DNA from: Aureimonas ureilytica | Lineage (GTDB): Bacteria > Pseudomonadota > Alphaproteobacteria > Rhizobiales > Rhizobiaceae | Length of the DNA stretch: 64,000 nucleotides | Assembly: GCF_001475935.1 (NCBI RefSeq) | Contig: NZ_LDQA01000024.1 | Coordinates: 1-64,000 of the forward strand | Direction: 5' to 3' | In this document: piece after piece, positions 9,362 to 18,960 of the stretch | Layout of the letters: each line of letters opens with the position of its first letter | How positions within the stretch are numbered: the stretch's first letter is position 1 | The notes under the pieces: model-generated | What the model saw: the letters and a program-made list of their open reading frames with translations, nothing else | Databases searched by the model: none | Told to the model about the DNA's origin: nothing | Position numbers and translations under genes: made by a program

Positions 9362-9392
9362 GCAAAATGCCGATACTTTTTTGTCATTTTGC
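9362..9392. promoter_or_regulatory. Inverted repeat upstream of the AraC-type gene
   Basis: Perfect 8-bp inverted repeat GCAAAATG - 15 nt - CATTTTGC in the most AT-rich part of the intergenic region. It could be a regulator site or a hairpin; nothing in the sequence decides which protein would bind. Confidence 0.3.
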
Positions 9393-9735
9393 AGTGCGGA
9401 AACTATTGGCGTCGCTATGCTTTTCCGTCATCTGCGTGACGGCCGGCGATCGTGCCGCAGAGCGTAGGCCCCGTCGGGAATGCGACGATGGGGGACGCGC
9501 TGGCTCGCTTGGAGCGTCGTAGTGAGGTCTTGAAGGCTGGGCTTCGCGCGTCGTGACCGTCCCGTCGGAGTCGGATCGGTGCTGCGGGAACATCTCTGCG
9601 GCATTCCAGCCTTGACGATACGTGGGGCAATAGCCCCAGCCTCGAAGATCGGCGGCTGGTCGGCGATGTTGGGGGCCGATGTCGGTCCGCGCCTGGATCG
9701 ACCCTCCGGGCAGACAGCCGGGGTGACCTGTGGTG

Positions 9736-9763
9736 ACGCAAGCCCCGGATGGGGCCTGCGTCG
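9736..9763 (-). terminator. Hairpin downstream of rpsU
   Basis: Inverted repeat GACGCA-A-GCCCC / GGGGC-C-TGCGTC (11 pairs with one mismatch, 4-base loop), 38 nt beyond the rpsU stop. It is strong in pairing but lacks a T-run on the minus strand, so its role as the rpsU terminator is likely but not certain. Confidence 0.45.
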
Positions 9764-9800
9764 AGATTTGCTTGCTTGCGGCGAGTCTGCGCGCCGACGC

Positions 9801-10043
9801 TTATCGCTTGCCGGCGGCAGCCTTCGGGCGGGGCGCGGGCAGCAGGCCTTCGCGCTGGGCGCTCTTGCGCGCGAGCTTCTTCATCCGGCGAATGGCCTCC
9901 TTCTTCTCGCGCACGCGCGCTTCGGAGGGCTTCTCGTAGGCGCGCCGCGCCTTCATCTCGCGAAATACGCCTTCCCGCTGGAGCTTCTTCTTCAGGACGC
10001 GGAGGGCCTGGTCGACATTGTTGTCGCGCACGAGAACCTGCAT
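9801..10043 (-). CDS. rpsU: 30S ribosomal protein S21
   Basis: An 80-residue basic protein starting [20 protein letters not shown], the typical alphaproteobacterial S21 opening, with a Lys/Arg-rich helical body and a basic tail ending AAAGKR. S21 binds the 30S platform near the anti-Shine-Dalgarno region and helps initiation. An AAGGAG ribosome site precedes the ATG. It stands alone, with about 500 bp of non-coding DNA upstream. Confidence 0.97.
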   Translation of the reverse strand: MQVLVRDNNVDQALRVLKKKLQREGVFREMKARRAYEKPSEARVREKKEAIRRMKKLARKSAQREGLLPAPRPKAAAGKR

Positions 10044-10543
10044 GTGTGATCTCCTTGAAAGATGAAAACGAGAAAAAATGTCCGACGTCGCGAAAGAAGG
10101 CGGCGCGTGTCGCCATGGCCTTGTCAGCGTTCAAGAGGACGAAGAGCCGGGCAGGAAACGTGTGGATCGTCGATGGACAACCCGGCGACAGATGGCAGCC
10201 GGGAGCGGGATCGGCTGGGAAGCCGCGAAACGAAGCGCCGTGAGGTCGAGGCGAGGTCCGCAGGGGACCGGGCTCATCGGCGTAGAAAGCTGGCCGCGAG
10301 GCGGCATGGGCACGAAGGGGTGCGGTGCGAGTTCGCGGCGCGGAGCCTGCAAGCGGCGACGATGTCCGGTGGCCCGAGGTTTCGCACCATCCGACATTGA
10401 AAGATCTATGATGCTGCGTGGTCTCAGAGGCCAGCCCAGGAGAAGGCGCTCTATCGAAACAGAAGCCTATGCTCGCAAGCCTTAGCCTAAGCCGAGAGAC
10501 CGTTCAGCCCCATTGTCGAGCAAACGCGACAAGGCCTTGAGAC
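10044..10543. other. Non-coding stretch between csp terminator and rpsU
   Basis: About 500 bp without a supportable gene; open frames here show no family motif or ribosome site. It must hold the rpsU promoter and leader. I saw no clear promoter hexamers or structured RNA, so an unannotated small RNA cannot be excluded. Confidence 0.4.
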
Positions 10544-10569
10544 AAAAAAAGGCCGGGCGTGGCCCGACC
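10544..10569 (-). terminator. Rho-independent terminator of the cold-shock gene
   Basis: On the minus strand: GGTCGGGC - CAC - GCCCGGCC (8-bp stem with one T:G pair) followed by seven Ts, 57 nt after the cold-shock gene stop. This is a classic intrinsic terminator. Confidence 0.9.
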
Positions 10570-10626
10570 TCTCTGCGTCGTCAATCGTTCCGTGCCGGTA
10601 CATCCGCGGTCACGGAGCGAGACGAA

Positions 10627-10836
10627 TTAGACAGCGCGAAGGTTCTCGGCTGCGTTCTTGCCCGAACGACGGTCGGCGACGACGTCGTAGCTGACCTTGT
10701 CGCCTTCCTGAAGCGAGCTCATGCCCGAACGCTCGACGGCGGAGATGTGGACGAACACGTCCGTGCCGCCGGTCTCAGGCGAGATGAAGCCGAAACCCTT
10801 AGTGGTGTTGAAGAATTTTACGGTGCCGATAGCCAT
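10627..10836 (-). CDS. Cold-shock domain protein (CspA family)
   Basis: A 69-residue single cold-shock domain starting MAIGTVKFFNTTKGFGFISPE, with RNP1 (KGFGFI) and RNP2 (VFVHIS) RNA-binding motifs. Such proteins melt RNA structure and act as RNA chaperones in the cytoplasm. The ATG at 10836 has an AAGGGA ribosome site; a longer frame adds MKGTV and is not needed. It is monocistronic, with a strong terminator and a long leader region, as is usual for csp genes. Confidence 0.95.
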   Translation of the reverse strand: MAIGTVKFFNTTKGFGFISPETGGTDVFVHISAVERSGMSSLQEGDKVSYDVVADRRSGKNAAENLRAV

Positions 10837-11151
10837 GACAGTCCCTTTCAAGAACGTGCCTGAATGACGATCACGCCGGATGCGTGACCGCTCAAGTTTC
10901 GAGATTGAGAGAGAAGATCATGGGGCGAAGAGGCGCCCAAAAATTCAGTCAACAAGTTCGATAGCTGGAAGGTATGAGTTTGCGTCGTCCGGCGCAAGCC
11001 CATTCCTGATTTTATTTTTCGAGTTTGGATTTATTCTTAAATATCACAACGCCCGATCCTATCCCGACTCTCTCGCGCAAGAGAAAATCTTGGACAGGCG
11101 ATAAAGCGCAGAGCGGGCAAGGCGATGTTTTCGTGCCGGCCTCGCGCGGGA
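10837..11151. other. Leader/promoter region of the cold-shock gene
   Basis: 315 bp without a gene between the cold-shock start and the end of the sensor-kinase gene. It is unusually AT-rich around 11,000-11,050. It likely holds the csp promoter and a long 5' untranslated leader; no specific cold-shock box was identified. Confidence 0.45.
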
Positions 11152-14001
11152 TCAAACGCCCTGCAGGTGTTCCAGCGGAGCCGACATGACAGCCACGAAG
11201 CCAGCGGTCTCGTAGCGCAGATCGACGCTGCCGCTTTGCGCCAGCCCCATGCCGATCAGCCGCGAGCCAAAGCCTTTCGCGCTCGGCGCCACCACCGGAG
11301 GCCCGCCGTATTCGCGCCATTCGAGCACGAGATCCTGGCTGCGCGCCTTGTGTTCGAGCCGCCAGCTGACATCGACACGCCCATCGGGCACGGAGATCGC
11401 GCCATATTTGACCGCGTTCGTCGCCAGTTCGTGCATCATCAAAGACAGCGTGAGCGTACTGCGTGGCCCGAGTTCGACATTGGGCCCCTCGATGGCGAAC
11501 CGCGCCGACTGGTCGAACGTGCCCAGAACCGCCTCGACCGTGTCCTTGATGCGCGCGGCGGTCCAGTTGCGGGACAGAAGCACGTGATGGGCCACCGCCA
11601 GGGCCTGAACGCGCCGGTTGAACGCCTCCACCAGCTCCCGCTCGGTCACGCCGCGCAGCGTCTGCATGGCGACGGCCTGCACCATGGCGAGCGTATTCTT
11701 GAGCCGGTGCGACAATTCCAGATTCAGAACCTGTTGCTCGGCCTCGGCCCGAACGCGCATCAGGGCGGCATAGGTCTGATCGGCGACGGCCTTGGCGAAT
11801 TCGACCTCATCGCTTGTCCAGAGGCGTGGCTCCTTGGCGTGCACATAAAGCGCGCCGACAAGCTCGCTCCGGTCGATGATGGGAACCACGATCTGGGCCA
11901 GCGTGCCCATCGCGCGATAGGTCGGCTCATCCTCCGCAAGCGCAGGAAAATACGAGAGGTCGGGCATCACCAGGGCCTGACCGCCCGTGAGATAGTCCAC
12001 CGTGCCTCGGAAGAGCTGGAGCCCATAATGCCCGACCAGCTTGTCCTCTTCCCGCGATGCCCAATCCTCCGCTACTTCGAAGAGTTCGGCGCGGCGGTCG
12101 ATTCGGCCGTAGCCGGCTCTCGGCGCGCCGAGCGTCACCGCAAGGCACTCGGACGCCCGCGCATAGACCTCGCTCGCGCTCTCAGTCGAGCGGAGCCGAT
12201 CGGCCAAGGCGAGGCGCGCCGACTGATGGAGTTCGGCGCGCTTGCGATCGGTGACATCGATGACCGTCCCGATCATCGCGCGGGCGACACCATCCCCGTC
12301 GCGGATGAACTCGGCGCGCCGGGCCACCCAGCGCAAGCTTTGGTCGCTCGCGCGGCGGATTCGGTACTGCACTTCCAGCGGGGTGCTGCCGTCCCGCCGG
12401 GCGGGGTCGACGCAGATGAGAGGCAGGTCTTCTTCCACGATAAAGGGACGGATGTCGTCGGCCGTGCGGCCAGCAGCGTCGTCCAAGCCGAAAAGCCGCC
12501 AGAACAGAGGCGAACCGAGAATTCGGCCGCTGGCGAGATCCAGCTCGTAGATCCCGATCTGCCCCGCATCCTGCGCGATCCGCGAGCGCTGTTCCGAGGC
12601 GCGCAGCGTGGTCTCGCGATTCAGCCGCTCGCGCGCGATCGATAAGAGGCGGGCGACTGTCTCGAAGAAGCAGAGGGATTCCCGATCGAAACTGGGCGTG
12701 TCGCGCGAGACGAAGGAGACGACGCCCACCAACGTGTCCCGATCGAAGATCGGAAATCCGGCATAGGCGTCGAGGCCTCCCGCCCGCGCGATCTCGAACC
12801 GCGGATCCTCAGAGCTTTGCAGGTGCGACAGCACCAACGGTTCGCCGTTCTGGGCGACGAGACCGCAGATCGGGACTTCGAAGGAGACGTAGCGGAACGC
12901 GCCTAACAGCGTGGGATCGACGCCAACGGCCTGTTGCAGGCAGAGATGCTGCCCGTCCGCAGCGATCTCATAGGCATAGCTCTGGTCGAAGCCGATCGTG
13001 TCCGCGCCGCTCTCCAGGATGGGGCGCAACGCGGCGTTCGGATCGTCGGTGGTAAGAAGGGCTTCCGACAATTGGCCGAGCAGGGCGAGGCGCTGGCCCC
13101 GCCGCCGGTCCTGCGTGCGGTCGCGCAGGATCTTGACATAGCCGACATGGCGATCGTTCGGATCGCGCAGGGGCATGATGTCGGTCAGCGCGAAGAGGCG
13201 CGAGCCGTCCTTGCGGGCAAGCCAGCGCTCGTCCTCGCTACGGCCGACCTCGCGCGCCGTGCGCAGTTCCTGCTCGGGCAGGCCGAGCGCGCGGTCCGTT
13301 GCGCTCATCAGCACGTCGGCGGAGCGGCCGAGCATTTCCTCTTCCCGCCAGCCCAGCACGTTCTCCGCGCCGCGATTCCAGCCGACGACCCGGCCTTCGA
13401 GATCGAGCGAGATGATGGCGTAGTCCACGGCGCTGTCGAGGACATTGCGATGGCGGGTCTCGGCGGCGCGGGCCTTGGTCAACGCACGGCGCAGTTCGAG
13501 TTGCGTGCTGGCCTGCCGCGCCAGCAGCCGCAGCATCTGGGCCTGATGCTCGGCCAGATGGCGAGGCTGGTAGTCGAGAACGCAGACCGTACCGATCGGC
13601 ATCCCGTCCGGCGTCTTGACCAGCGCTCCGGCATAGAAGCGCAGACCCGGTTCGCTCGTGATCAGCGGATTGCTCTCGAAGCGCGGGTCCTTGGTCGCGT
13701 CGGGCACGACCATCAGATCGTCTTCCAAAATGGCGTGGCCGCAGAACGAGGTTTCGAGCGGTGTTTCACGAACTCCGAGTCCGACCTCGGCCTTGAAGAA
13801 CTGACGCCGCGTATCGACGAAATTCACGACACCGATCGGCGTGCCGCAGATTTCCGAGGCCATCTGCGCGAGGACGTCGAACTCCTCTTCCCGCTCCGTA
13901 TCGAGAACGTCATAGGCATGGAGAGCGGCCGAGCGTCGGGCCTCGTTGAGAGGCGAGCGCAGCGACTGGGCTTTGGCGTCGTCTCGCACGGGTTCTCTCA
14001 T
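11152..14001 (-). CDS. Multi-GAF/PAS sensor histidine kinase, HWE family
   Basis: A 949-residue soluble sensor kinase without membrane segments. In order: GAF (about 25-165, with the CGHAI motif), PAS (185-300), GAF (315-460), PAS (475-590), GAF (605-745) and an HWE-type kinase core (755-945). The phosphoacceptor region reads ELSHRLKNTLAMVQA, the N-box MHELATNAVKYGA, the family WxE is in LEWREYGG, and the G-box is GFGSRLI. HWE kinases are common in rhizobia and often feed stress or light responses. No response regulator gene is adjacent, so it is an orphan here. It is divergent from selO. Confidence 0.9.
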   Translation of the reverse strand: MREPVRDDAKAQSLRSPLNEARRSAALHAYDVLDTEREEEFDVLAQMASEICGTPIGVVNFVDTRRQFFKAEVGLGVRETPLETSFCGHAILEDDLMVVPDATKDPRFESNPLITSEPGLRFYAGALVKTPDGMPIGTVCVLDYQPRHLAEHQAQMLRLLARQASTQLELRRALTKARAAETRHRNVLDSAVDYAIISLDLEGRVVGWNRGAENVLGWREEEMLGRSADVLMSATDRALGLPEQELRTAREVGRSEDERWLARKDGSRLFALTDIMPLRDPNDRHVGYVKILRDRTQDRRRGQRLALLGQLSEALLTTDDPNAALRPILESGADTIGFDQSYAYEIAADGQHLCLQQAVGVDPTLLGAFRYVSFEVPICGLVAQNGEPLVLSHLQSSEDPRFEIARAGGLDAYAGFPIFDRDTLVGVVSFVSRDTPSFDRESLCFFETVARLLSIARERLNRETTLRASEQRSRIAQDAGQIGIYELDLASGRILGSPLFWRLFGLDDAAGRTADDIRPFIVEEDLPLICVDPARRDGSTPLEVQYRIRRASDQSLRWVARRAEFIRDGDGVARAMIGTVIDVTDRKRAELHQSARLALADRLRSTESASEVYARASECLAVTLGAPRAGYGRIDRRAELFEVAEDWASREEDKLVGHYGLQLFRGTVDYLTGGQALVMPDLSYFPALAEDEPTYRAMGTLAQIVVPIIDRSELVGALYVHAKEPRLWTSDEVEFAKAVADQTYAALMRVRAEAEQQVLNLELSHRLKNTLAMVQAVAMQTLRGVTERELVEAFNRRVQALAVAHHVLLSRNWTAARIKDTVEAVLGTFDQSARFAIEGPNVELGPRSTLTLSLMMHELATNAVKYGAISVPDGRVDVSWRLEHKARSQDLVLEWREYGGPPVVAPSAKGFGSRLIGMGLAQSGSVDLRYETAGFVAVMSAPLEHLQGV

Positions 14002-14277
14002 GCCTTCCTCTTGTCCGTCTTGTCTCTTAGCGACAGGCGAGGCGATTGCGAAGACGTGACTTGAAATGGGTGAAGTTTTATCGCCGCTTCGGTAAACACA
14101 GGCGAGGCGCGGGTGATTCGGAGCCCGTCACACGCAGCCTCTTCAAAACTCGCCTCTCCGCCCGTCAGCTTTCTCCTGCCGGGCGCTCGCAATCGGCCGA
14201 CCGCTCGCCCAAATGGGGCTCAGTGGCGAAGCGTCCGGCGAAAGCCTCGGCGCCATTCAACCAGAAGGCAGCTGGTC

Positions 14278-15741
14278 ATGACGGCCCATTTCAACTTCGA
14301 CAATCGCTATGCGAGCCTCGGCGTGCCGTTTCATCGGCCGACCTTGCCGACGCCCGTCGCTGCGCCGCTTCTTTTGAAGCTGAACCATGGGCTGGCGCGC
14401 GAACTCGGGTTCGATGTCGAGGCGCTGGAAAGCGCCGAGGGGGCGGAAATCCTGGCCGGCAATCGGATCGCTGCGGGTTCGGAGCCGATCGCGACGGCCT
14501 ATGCCGGCCATCAGTTCGGTAATTTCGTGCCACAGCTCGGTGACGGGCGCGCGGTGCTGCTGGGCGAGATTATCGACCGCCATGGCGCGCGGCGCGATCT
14601 GCAACTGAAGGGCGCGGGGCCGACCCCCTATTCTCGCGGCGGCGACGGGCGCGCGGGGCTCGGGCCGGTGCTGCGCGAATATCTGGTGAGCGAGGCCATG
14701 GCCGCCCTCGGCATTCCGACCACGCGGGCGCTGGCGGCGGTCGCGACGGGCGAATGGGTGATGCGCGACCGGCCGCTTCCCGGCGCGGTGCTGACGCGCG
14801 TGGCTTCCAGCCATATCCGGGTCGGCACGTTCCAGTTCTTCGCCGCGCGCCGCGACGAGGCCGCGCTCCGGCGTCTGGCCGATCACGTGATCGAGCGGCA
14901 CTATCCCGACGCCGCCGGTTCGGAGCATCCCTATCGCGCGCTTCTGGACGGCGTCTGCGCGCGTCAGGCGGCGCTCGTGGCGCGCTGGATGCAGATTGGC
15001 TTCGTGCACGGCGTCATGAACACAGACAATATGTCGATCGCCGGTGAGACGATCGATTACGGCCCCTGCGCCTTTCTCGACGCCTACGACCCCGCCACGG
15101 TCTTCTCCTCCATCGACCGGAACGGGCGCTATGCCTATGCCAATCAGCCCGGCATCGCGAGCTGGAACCTTGCGCGCCTCGCCGAATGTCTGCTCGACCT
15201 TTTGGACCCCGACGAGAACCGCGCAGTGGAGATCGCGCAGGATAGCCTCGCGGGCTTCGCCACCGCGTTTCATCAGGCCTATCTCGACGGCTTCCGGCGC
15301 AAGATCGGACTGACGCAGGCGCGCGAGGGTGATGACGTTCTTGTGCAGGATTGGCTGGGGCTGATGGCGCGAGAGAAGGCGGATTTCACGCGGACCTTCC
15401 GCGCGCTCGGCAGGGCGGCCGAGGGCGACGAGACCGTCCTCGCCTTCGCGGACGCCGATGGCTTCGGTGCCTGGGCGACCCGCTGGCGCGCGCGTCTGGA
15501 CGCCGATGCTCTCGATCCGGGCCAGCGGCGCGCTCAGATGGACCGGGTGAACCCCGCCATCATCCCGCGCAATCATCACGTCGAGGCGGCATTGGCGGCC
15601 GCGATGGAGGGCGATTTTGCGCCTTTCGAAACGTTGAACGCGGCTCTGGCCGAGCCCTACGGCGCCTCGGCGGAGGGCAGCGTCTATGCCGCGCTGCCGC
15701 CGCGCGCGGACGAGCCGTACCGCACTTTCTGCGGGACCTGA
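14278..15741 (+). CDS. selO: SelO/YdiU-family protein adenylyltransferase
   Basis: A 487-residue SelO (YdiU) pseudokinase-fold protein. Family members transfer AMP from ATP to Ser/Thr/Tyr of target proteins in redox stress. The glycine-rich [16 protein letters not shown] segment (about residues 110-125), [22 protein letters not shown] and the C-terminal TFCGT are diagnostic; the near-terminal Cys corresponds to the redox-active Cys/Sec site of the family. The ATG at 14278 ([15 protein letters not shown]) is the family start; a longer frame reaching back to 14113 is not conserved in style. It ends 16 bp from the convergent GntR gene. Confidence 0.93.
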   Translation: MTAHFNFDNRYASLGVPFHRPTLPTPVAAPLLLKLNHGLARELGFDVEALESAEGAEILAGNRIAAGSEPIATAYAGHQFGNFVPQLGDGRAVLLGEIIDRHGARRDLQLKGAGPTPYSRGGDGRAGLGPVLREYLVSEAMAALGIPTTRALAAVATGEWVMRDRPLPGAVLTRVASSHIRVGTFQFFAARRDEAALRRLADHVIERHYPDAAGSEHPYRALLDGVCARQAALVARWMQIGFVHGVMNTDNMSIAGETIDYGPCAFLDAYDPATVFSSIDRNGRYAYANQPGIASWNLARLAECLLDLLDPDENRAVEIAQDSLAGFATAFHQAYLDGFRRKIGLTQAREGDDVLVQDWLGLMAREKADFTRTFRALGRAAEGDETVLAFADADGFGAWATRWRARLDADALDPGQRRAQMDRVNPAIIPRNHHVEAALAAAMEGDFAPFETLNAALAEPYGASAEGSVYAALPPRADEPYRTFCGT

Positions 15742-15757
15742 GCGCCGGGAAAAGCCG

Positions 15758-16513
15758 TCAGCGCTCCGCCGAAAGGGCGGTGGTGCGGGCGCGGCGGCCG
15801 CGCTCGTCGGCTTCCATCAGCTCCTTGCTGACATTCTGGATATGGCGGGTCATCGCCTTGTAGGCCGCTTCCGGATTGCGCATCCGCAGCGCCGTGAGAA
15901 CGGCATGATGATCGCCGATCCAGAGCGGGCGTACGCTCGGCGCATGGATATGCTCGTGCAGCTTCTTCCACATCAGCGACTCGTCGCGTTGCACCCAGAG
16001 CGTTTCGATGATCGAAAGAATGATGGCATTGCCTGTCATCCGCGCGATGGTCATGTGGAAGTCCCGGTCGCCCTTCTCGTGGTCGAGCTGGGCATTGGTC
16101 TCGTATTCCATCCGCGCCATGCAGTCTTCGAGCGTGGCGAGGTCGTAGCTGGTGGCCCGCTCGGCGGCCATGGCGGCCGCGCTGGCTTCCACCGCCATGC
16201 GCGCGTCCAGAAGCTCGAACGGCCCCGCGCCGGCATCGGCATTGATCTTGTCGAAGGCCGAGATCGGCCCGCGAACCGGCAGGACGGTGATGCCCATGCG
16301 CCCCTTCACTTCCACGATCCCGCGCATTTCCAGCGCGATCACGGCCTCGCGCACCACCGGCCGGCTGACCTCCAACTCCTCGGCCAGTTCGCGCTCGGAC
16401 GGCATCCGCCAGTCCGTGTTCTTCGCGTTGACTTCGATGAGCCGGGCAATGCGGCGCGCGACGGTCTGATACAGGCGTTCGCTCGGTTGGCGGAGGGGGG
16501 CGTCGGCCGGCAT
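15758..16513 (-). CDS. FadR-type GntR regulator of the adjacent sugar locus
   Basis: A 251-residue regulator with a winged helix (about residues 10-80, MPSERELAEELEVSRPVVREAVIALEMRGIVEVKGRMG) and an all-helical FCD ligand domain (about 95-235) with the metal-site His pattern DFHMTIA. The ATG at 16513 gives the usual FadR-family length and has GAGGA upstream; the frame extends further but without a good start. It is the third gene behind two Gfo/Idh/MocA dehydrogenases. Two TGGTNNGACCA sites, the typical operator form for this subfamily, flank the promoter region of that operon. Confidence 0.88.
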   Translation of the reverse strand: MPADAPLRQPSERLYQTVARRIARLIEVNAKNTDWRMPSERELAEELEVSRPVVREAVIALEMRGIVEVKGRMGITVLPVRGPISAFDKINADAGAGPFELLDARMAVEASAAAMAAERATSYDLATLEDCMARMEYETNAQLDHEKGDRDFHMTIARMTGNAIILSIIETLWVQRDESLMWKKLHEHIHAPSVRPLWIGDHHAVLTALRMRNPEAAYKAMTRHIQNVSKELMEADERGRRARTTALSAER

Positions 16514-16620
16514 GTCGTCCTCATGAAGCGGACGCCACCCGGCACCGGGTGGCGCAGTGTCGAGACGTCCGGCGCCGATGATCCGTTTTCGAACCATGGC
16601 GTCCAGAGCGGCCAAACGTC

Positions 16621-17721
16621 CTACGACTGGAACTTCTGCGCCGCGCGCATGTCGTCCGGCAGCCAGGAGCGATAGAGCGGATGGCTTGCGGTGATCGGCA
16701 GCGGCGTCGGCTGGCCGGTGCGCTGCGAATGATAGGCGGCCGTCACGAGTTCGAGCGAGTTGCGCGCGTCCTGCAAGGTCACGGGTGGCTCGCCATCCTC
16801 CACGATGGCGGCATGGAACAGCTCGAACTGCCTCGTATAACCGTCCTCATGAGTTTCATAGGCGGCCAGCGCCTCGTCCACGCGCGCTTGATGCGCTTCG
16901 TCGCCTGCGATGAAGGTCCAGGGATCGCGGCCCATCGTGTAGGGCTCGAGAATACTTTCGGCCACCAGATCATGGAAGCAGAAGCGCAGGCGCGAGATTT
17001 CCTTGCGCGAGCCGAGCGTCATGGAGAGGCTCGCCAGCGAGCCGTTCGCCATTTTCACCGAAAGTGTGGCCGTATCCTCGACCTCGATCGGGTTCACCAG
17101 CGTCGCGCCATAGGAGAAGACCTCCGCGCAGGCCCCATGGACATAGTTCAGCATGTCATGGGCGTGGATCGCGTGGCCGAGTAGGCCGCCGCCGAGTTCC
17201 GACTTCCACTTGCCGCGCCAGGGCACTTCGTAATAGGCCGGCCCGCGCCACCAATGCGTCTCGATCGTGGTGAGGAACGGGCGGCCGGTCAGCCCCTTCT
17301 CGATCAGCATCTTGACCTTCTGGAGGCCGGTCCCGTAGCGATACTGGAAGATCGGCATGAGCTTGGGGCCGTTCGCGCGGGCGACGATCCCGGCCATCTC
17401 GTCCACTTCCGCGATGGAGCCGAAAAGCGGCTTCTCGCAGATGATGTGCTTGCCCGCCTCGATGCCGCGACGGGACAGATCGAAATGCGAATCCGGCGGC
17501 GTGCAGATGTCGACGAGGTCGAGATCGTCGCGTCGGAACAGCGTGTCCACATCCTGCGTATATTCGGGAATGGCATATCGATCGCAGAGCTTGCGGCCGC
17601 GATCCTCGTCCAGCGAGCAAAGGACGACGACCTCGTAGAGATCCTTGATCCAGTCGAAGCCGGCCAGATGCCGCTCGGCGATGCCGGCGCCCACGATGCC
17701 GACGCGCAGTTTCCGGGTCAT
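16621..17721 (-). CDS. Gfo/Idh/MocA-family oxidoreductase
   Basis: A 366-residue NAD(P)-dependent sugar dehydrogenase. It has an N-terminal Rossmann motif (VGIVGAGIAERHL, about residues 6-18), the family EKP motif (CEKPLF) and a C-terminal alpha/beta substrate domain with GGGLLGHAIHAHDML. Family members oxidise sugars, inositols or sugar acids. It starts 14 bp behind a second Gfo/Idh gene and precedes a FadR-type regulator. The pair probably act in sequence on one imported sugar. The ATG at 17721 was chosen because the Rossmann motif follows directly. The substrate cannot be told from sequence. Confidence 0.9.
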   Translation of the reverse strand: MTRKLRVGIVGAGIAERHLAGFDWIKDLYEVVVLCSLDEDRGRKLCDRYAIPEYTQDVDTLFRRDDLDLVDICTPPDSHFDLSRRGIEAGKHIICEKPLFGSIAEVDEMAGIVARANGPKLMPIFQYRYGTGLQKVKMLIEKGLTGRPFLTTIETHWWRGPAYYEVPWRGKWKSELGGGLLGHAIHAHDMLNYVHGACAEVFSYGATLVNPIEVEDTATLSVKMANGSLASLSMTLGSRKEISRLRFCFHDLVAESILEPYTMGRDPWTFIAGDEAHQARVDEALAAYETHEDGYTRQFELFHAAIVEDGEPPVTLQDARNSLELVTAAYHSQRTGQPTPLPITASHPLYRSWLPDDMRAAQKFQS

Positions 17722-17734
17722 GGTATCCCCACTC

Positions 17735-18745
17735 TCAGCGATGGCCGAGGCGCACGGCGTTCGCCTGCGCTTCCAACGACAGGCGGCACACCTCGAAGAC
17801 ATGGCGCTGCGGCATGGCGGTTTGGGTGCGGTGCTTCACGTCGTCGGCGAAGGCCTGGAAATAGGGCAGCTTCTCTTCGCTGCAGTCGATATGGACGTTC
17901 TCGGTTCCGTTGACGAGGAAGAGGTGGTCCTTCCCCGGACGGCCGGAAATGTCGATATATTTGCGCAGCTCGATATAGCCTTCGGTTCCCAGGATCGTCA
18001 GGCGGCCGTCGCCCCAGGTGCCGAGCGCGTCGGGCGTGAACCAGTCGACGCGCACGAAGCCCGACGCCTTGTCCGAGCGCAGCAGGATTTCGCCGTAATC
18101 CTGGAAGCGGGGTTTGTCGGGCATGGCGAAATTGCCGATCGCGCTCGACACGATCTCGGCGGTCTCGGAGCCCGTGTAATAGAGGAACTGGTCGATCTGG
18201 TGGGACGCGATGTCCACGATGATGCCGCCGAAGCGGTCGGGATCGAAGAACCAGTCCGGGCGGGTGGCGAGTTGCAGCCGGTGCGGCCCCATGCCCATGG
18301 TCTGCACGACCCGCCCAATGCGGCCCTCGCGCACGAGTTCGCCAGCCTTCACGGCAGAGCGCACGCTGTGGCGTTCGGTGAAGCAGACCGAGAAGATTTT
18401 TCCGGTTTCCTCCACCGTGCGGCGGACCTCTTCGAGCTGGGCGAAGGTGGTGACGCCCGGCTTGTCGGTCATCACGTCCTTGCCCGCCTTCATGGCGCGC
18501 ACCGCGAGCCCGGCGCGATCGGCGGGAATGGCGGCGATGCAGATGATGTCGATCGACGCGTCGGCGAAGATCGCATCGCGGTCGAGCTTGGGCGCGTTCG
18601 GATAATCGGTTTCGAGGGCCTTGAGGACGCCGGGCGCGGTGGTCTCCGGACAATAGCCCGCGAAGTCGCAGCCCGCCGCGATCAGTCCCTTGATATGGTC
18701 GAAAATGTGCCCGTGATCGATACCCACGGCCGCAAACCTCAGCAT
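17735..18745 (-). CDS. Gfo/Idh/MocA-family oxidoreductase
   Basis: A 336-residue dehydrogenase of the Gfo/Idh/MocA family, more distant from the first copy. The nucleotide-binding start is AAVGIDHGHIFDHI and the family EKP motif is replaced by DKP (TDKPGVT). The substrate domain contains GGIIVDIASHQIDQFLYYTG. It is the first gene of a three-gene operon (two dehydrogenases and a GntR regulator) transcribed away from an ABC-transporter remnant. Its promoter region carries two FadR-type palindromes. The specific sugar is unknown. Confidence 0.88.
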   Translation of the reverse strand: MLRFAAVGIDHGHIFDHIKGLIAAGCDFAGYCPETTAPGVLKALETDYPNAPKLDRDAIFADASIDIICIAAIPADRAGLAVRAMKAGKDVMTDKPGVTTFAQLEEVRRTVEETGKIFSVCFTERHSVRSAVKAGELVREGRIGRVVQTMGMGPHRLQLATRPDWFFDPDRFGGIIVDIASHQIDQFLYYTGSETAEIVSSAIGNFAMPDKPRFQDYGEILLRSDKASGFVRVDWFTPDALGTWGDGRLTILGTEGYIELRKYIDISGRPGKDHLFLVNGTENVHIDCSEEKLPYFQAFADDVKHRTQTAMPQRHVFEVCRLSLEAQANAVRLGHR

Positions 18746-18801
18746 GTCCGAATGCTCCTCCCGTCACGGATCGGCGCGTCAAAACTTCCGGTGCGCGTCG
18801 T

Positions 18802-18812
18802 TGGTCAGACCA
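18802..18812. promoter_or_regulatory. FadR-type GntR operator, copy 1
   Basis: TGGTCAGACCA, a perfect 5-1-5 palindrome matching the TGGTNNGACCA operator form of FadR-subfamily GntR proteins. It lies 57 bp upstream of the first dehydrogenase gene of the operon that encodes such a regulator. Confidence 0.65.
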
Positions 18813-18897
18813 GACACAGCGTTCCAGCGAATGTCAAGACAGCGCGCGCCGCAGGCCTGGGACAAGACTCTCAGCCACTCTTGGATCATCGAAAATC

Positions 18898-18908
18898 TGG
18901 TAAGACCA
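18898..18908. promoter_or_regulatory. FadR-type GntR operator, copy 2
   Basis: TGGTAAGACCA, the second copy of the same operator form, 96 bp from copy 1 and about 50 bp before the start of the transporter remnant. Two copies between divergent transcription units suit shared control by the GntR regulator encoded at 15758-16513. Confidence 0.65.
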
Positions 18909-18960
18909 ATTATTCCGAGCGTATGGCCTGAAATGTGGGAGTCTCGCCAGCGACCAGGGA

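Larger units (their letters stand above)
9237..9800. other. Non-coding stretch between araC-type gene and rpsU
   Basis: No convincing gene. The short open frames lack ribosome sites and recognisable family motifs. The AT-rich part (9330-9420) probably carries the AraC-type promoter and contains GCAAAATG (9362-9369) / CATTTTGC (9385-9392). The right part holds the hairpin at 9736-9763 behind rpsU. Confidence 0.5.

Noticed and set aside
7266-9467. Long plus-strand frame of over 700 codons
   Set aside because: It runs antisense to the binding-protein and AraC genes and has the Arg/Gly/His-rich composition of an antisense shadow in GC-rich DNA, without family motifs.
9384-9593. Small minus-strand frame upstream of the AraC-type gene
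   Set aside because: Low-complexity Ser/Pro/Arg product, no ribosome site, no recognisable family.
10837-11151. Additional small protein upstream of the cold-shock gene
   Set aside because: Open frames there have no ribosome site and AT-rich, low-information products; a leader region explains the stretch better.
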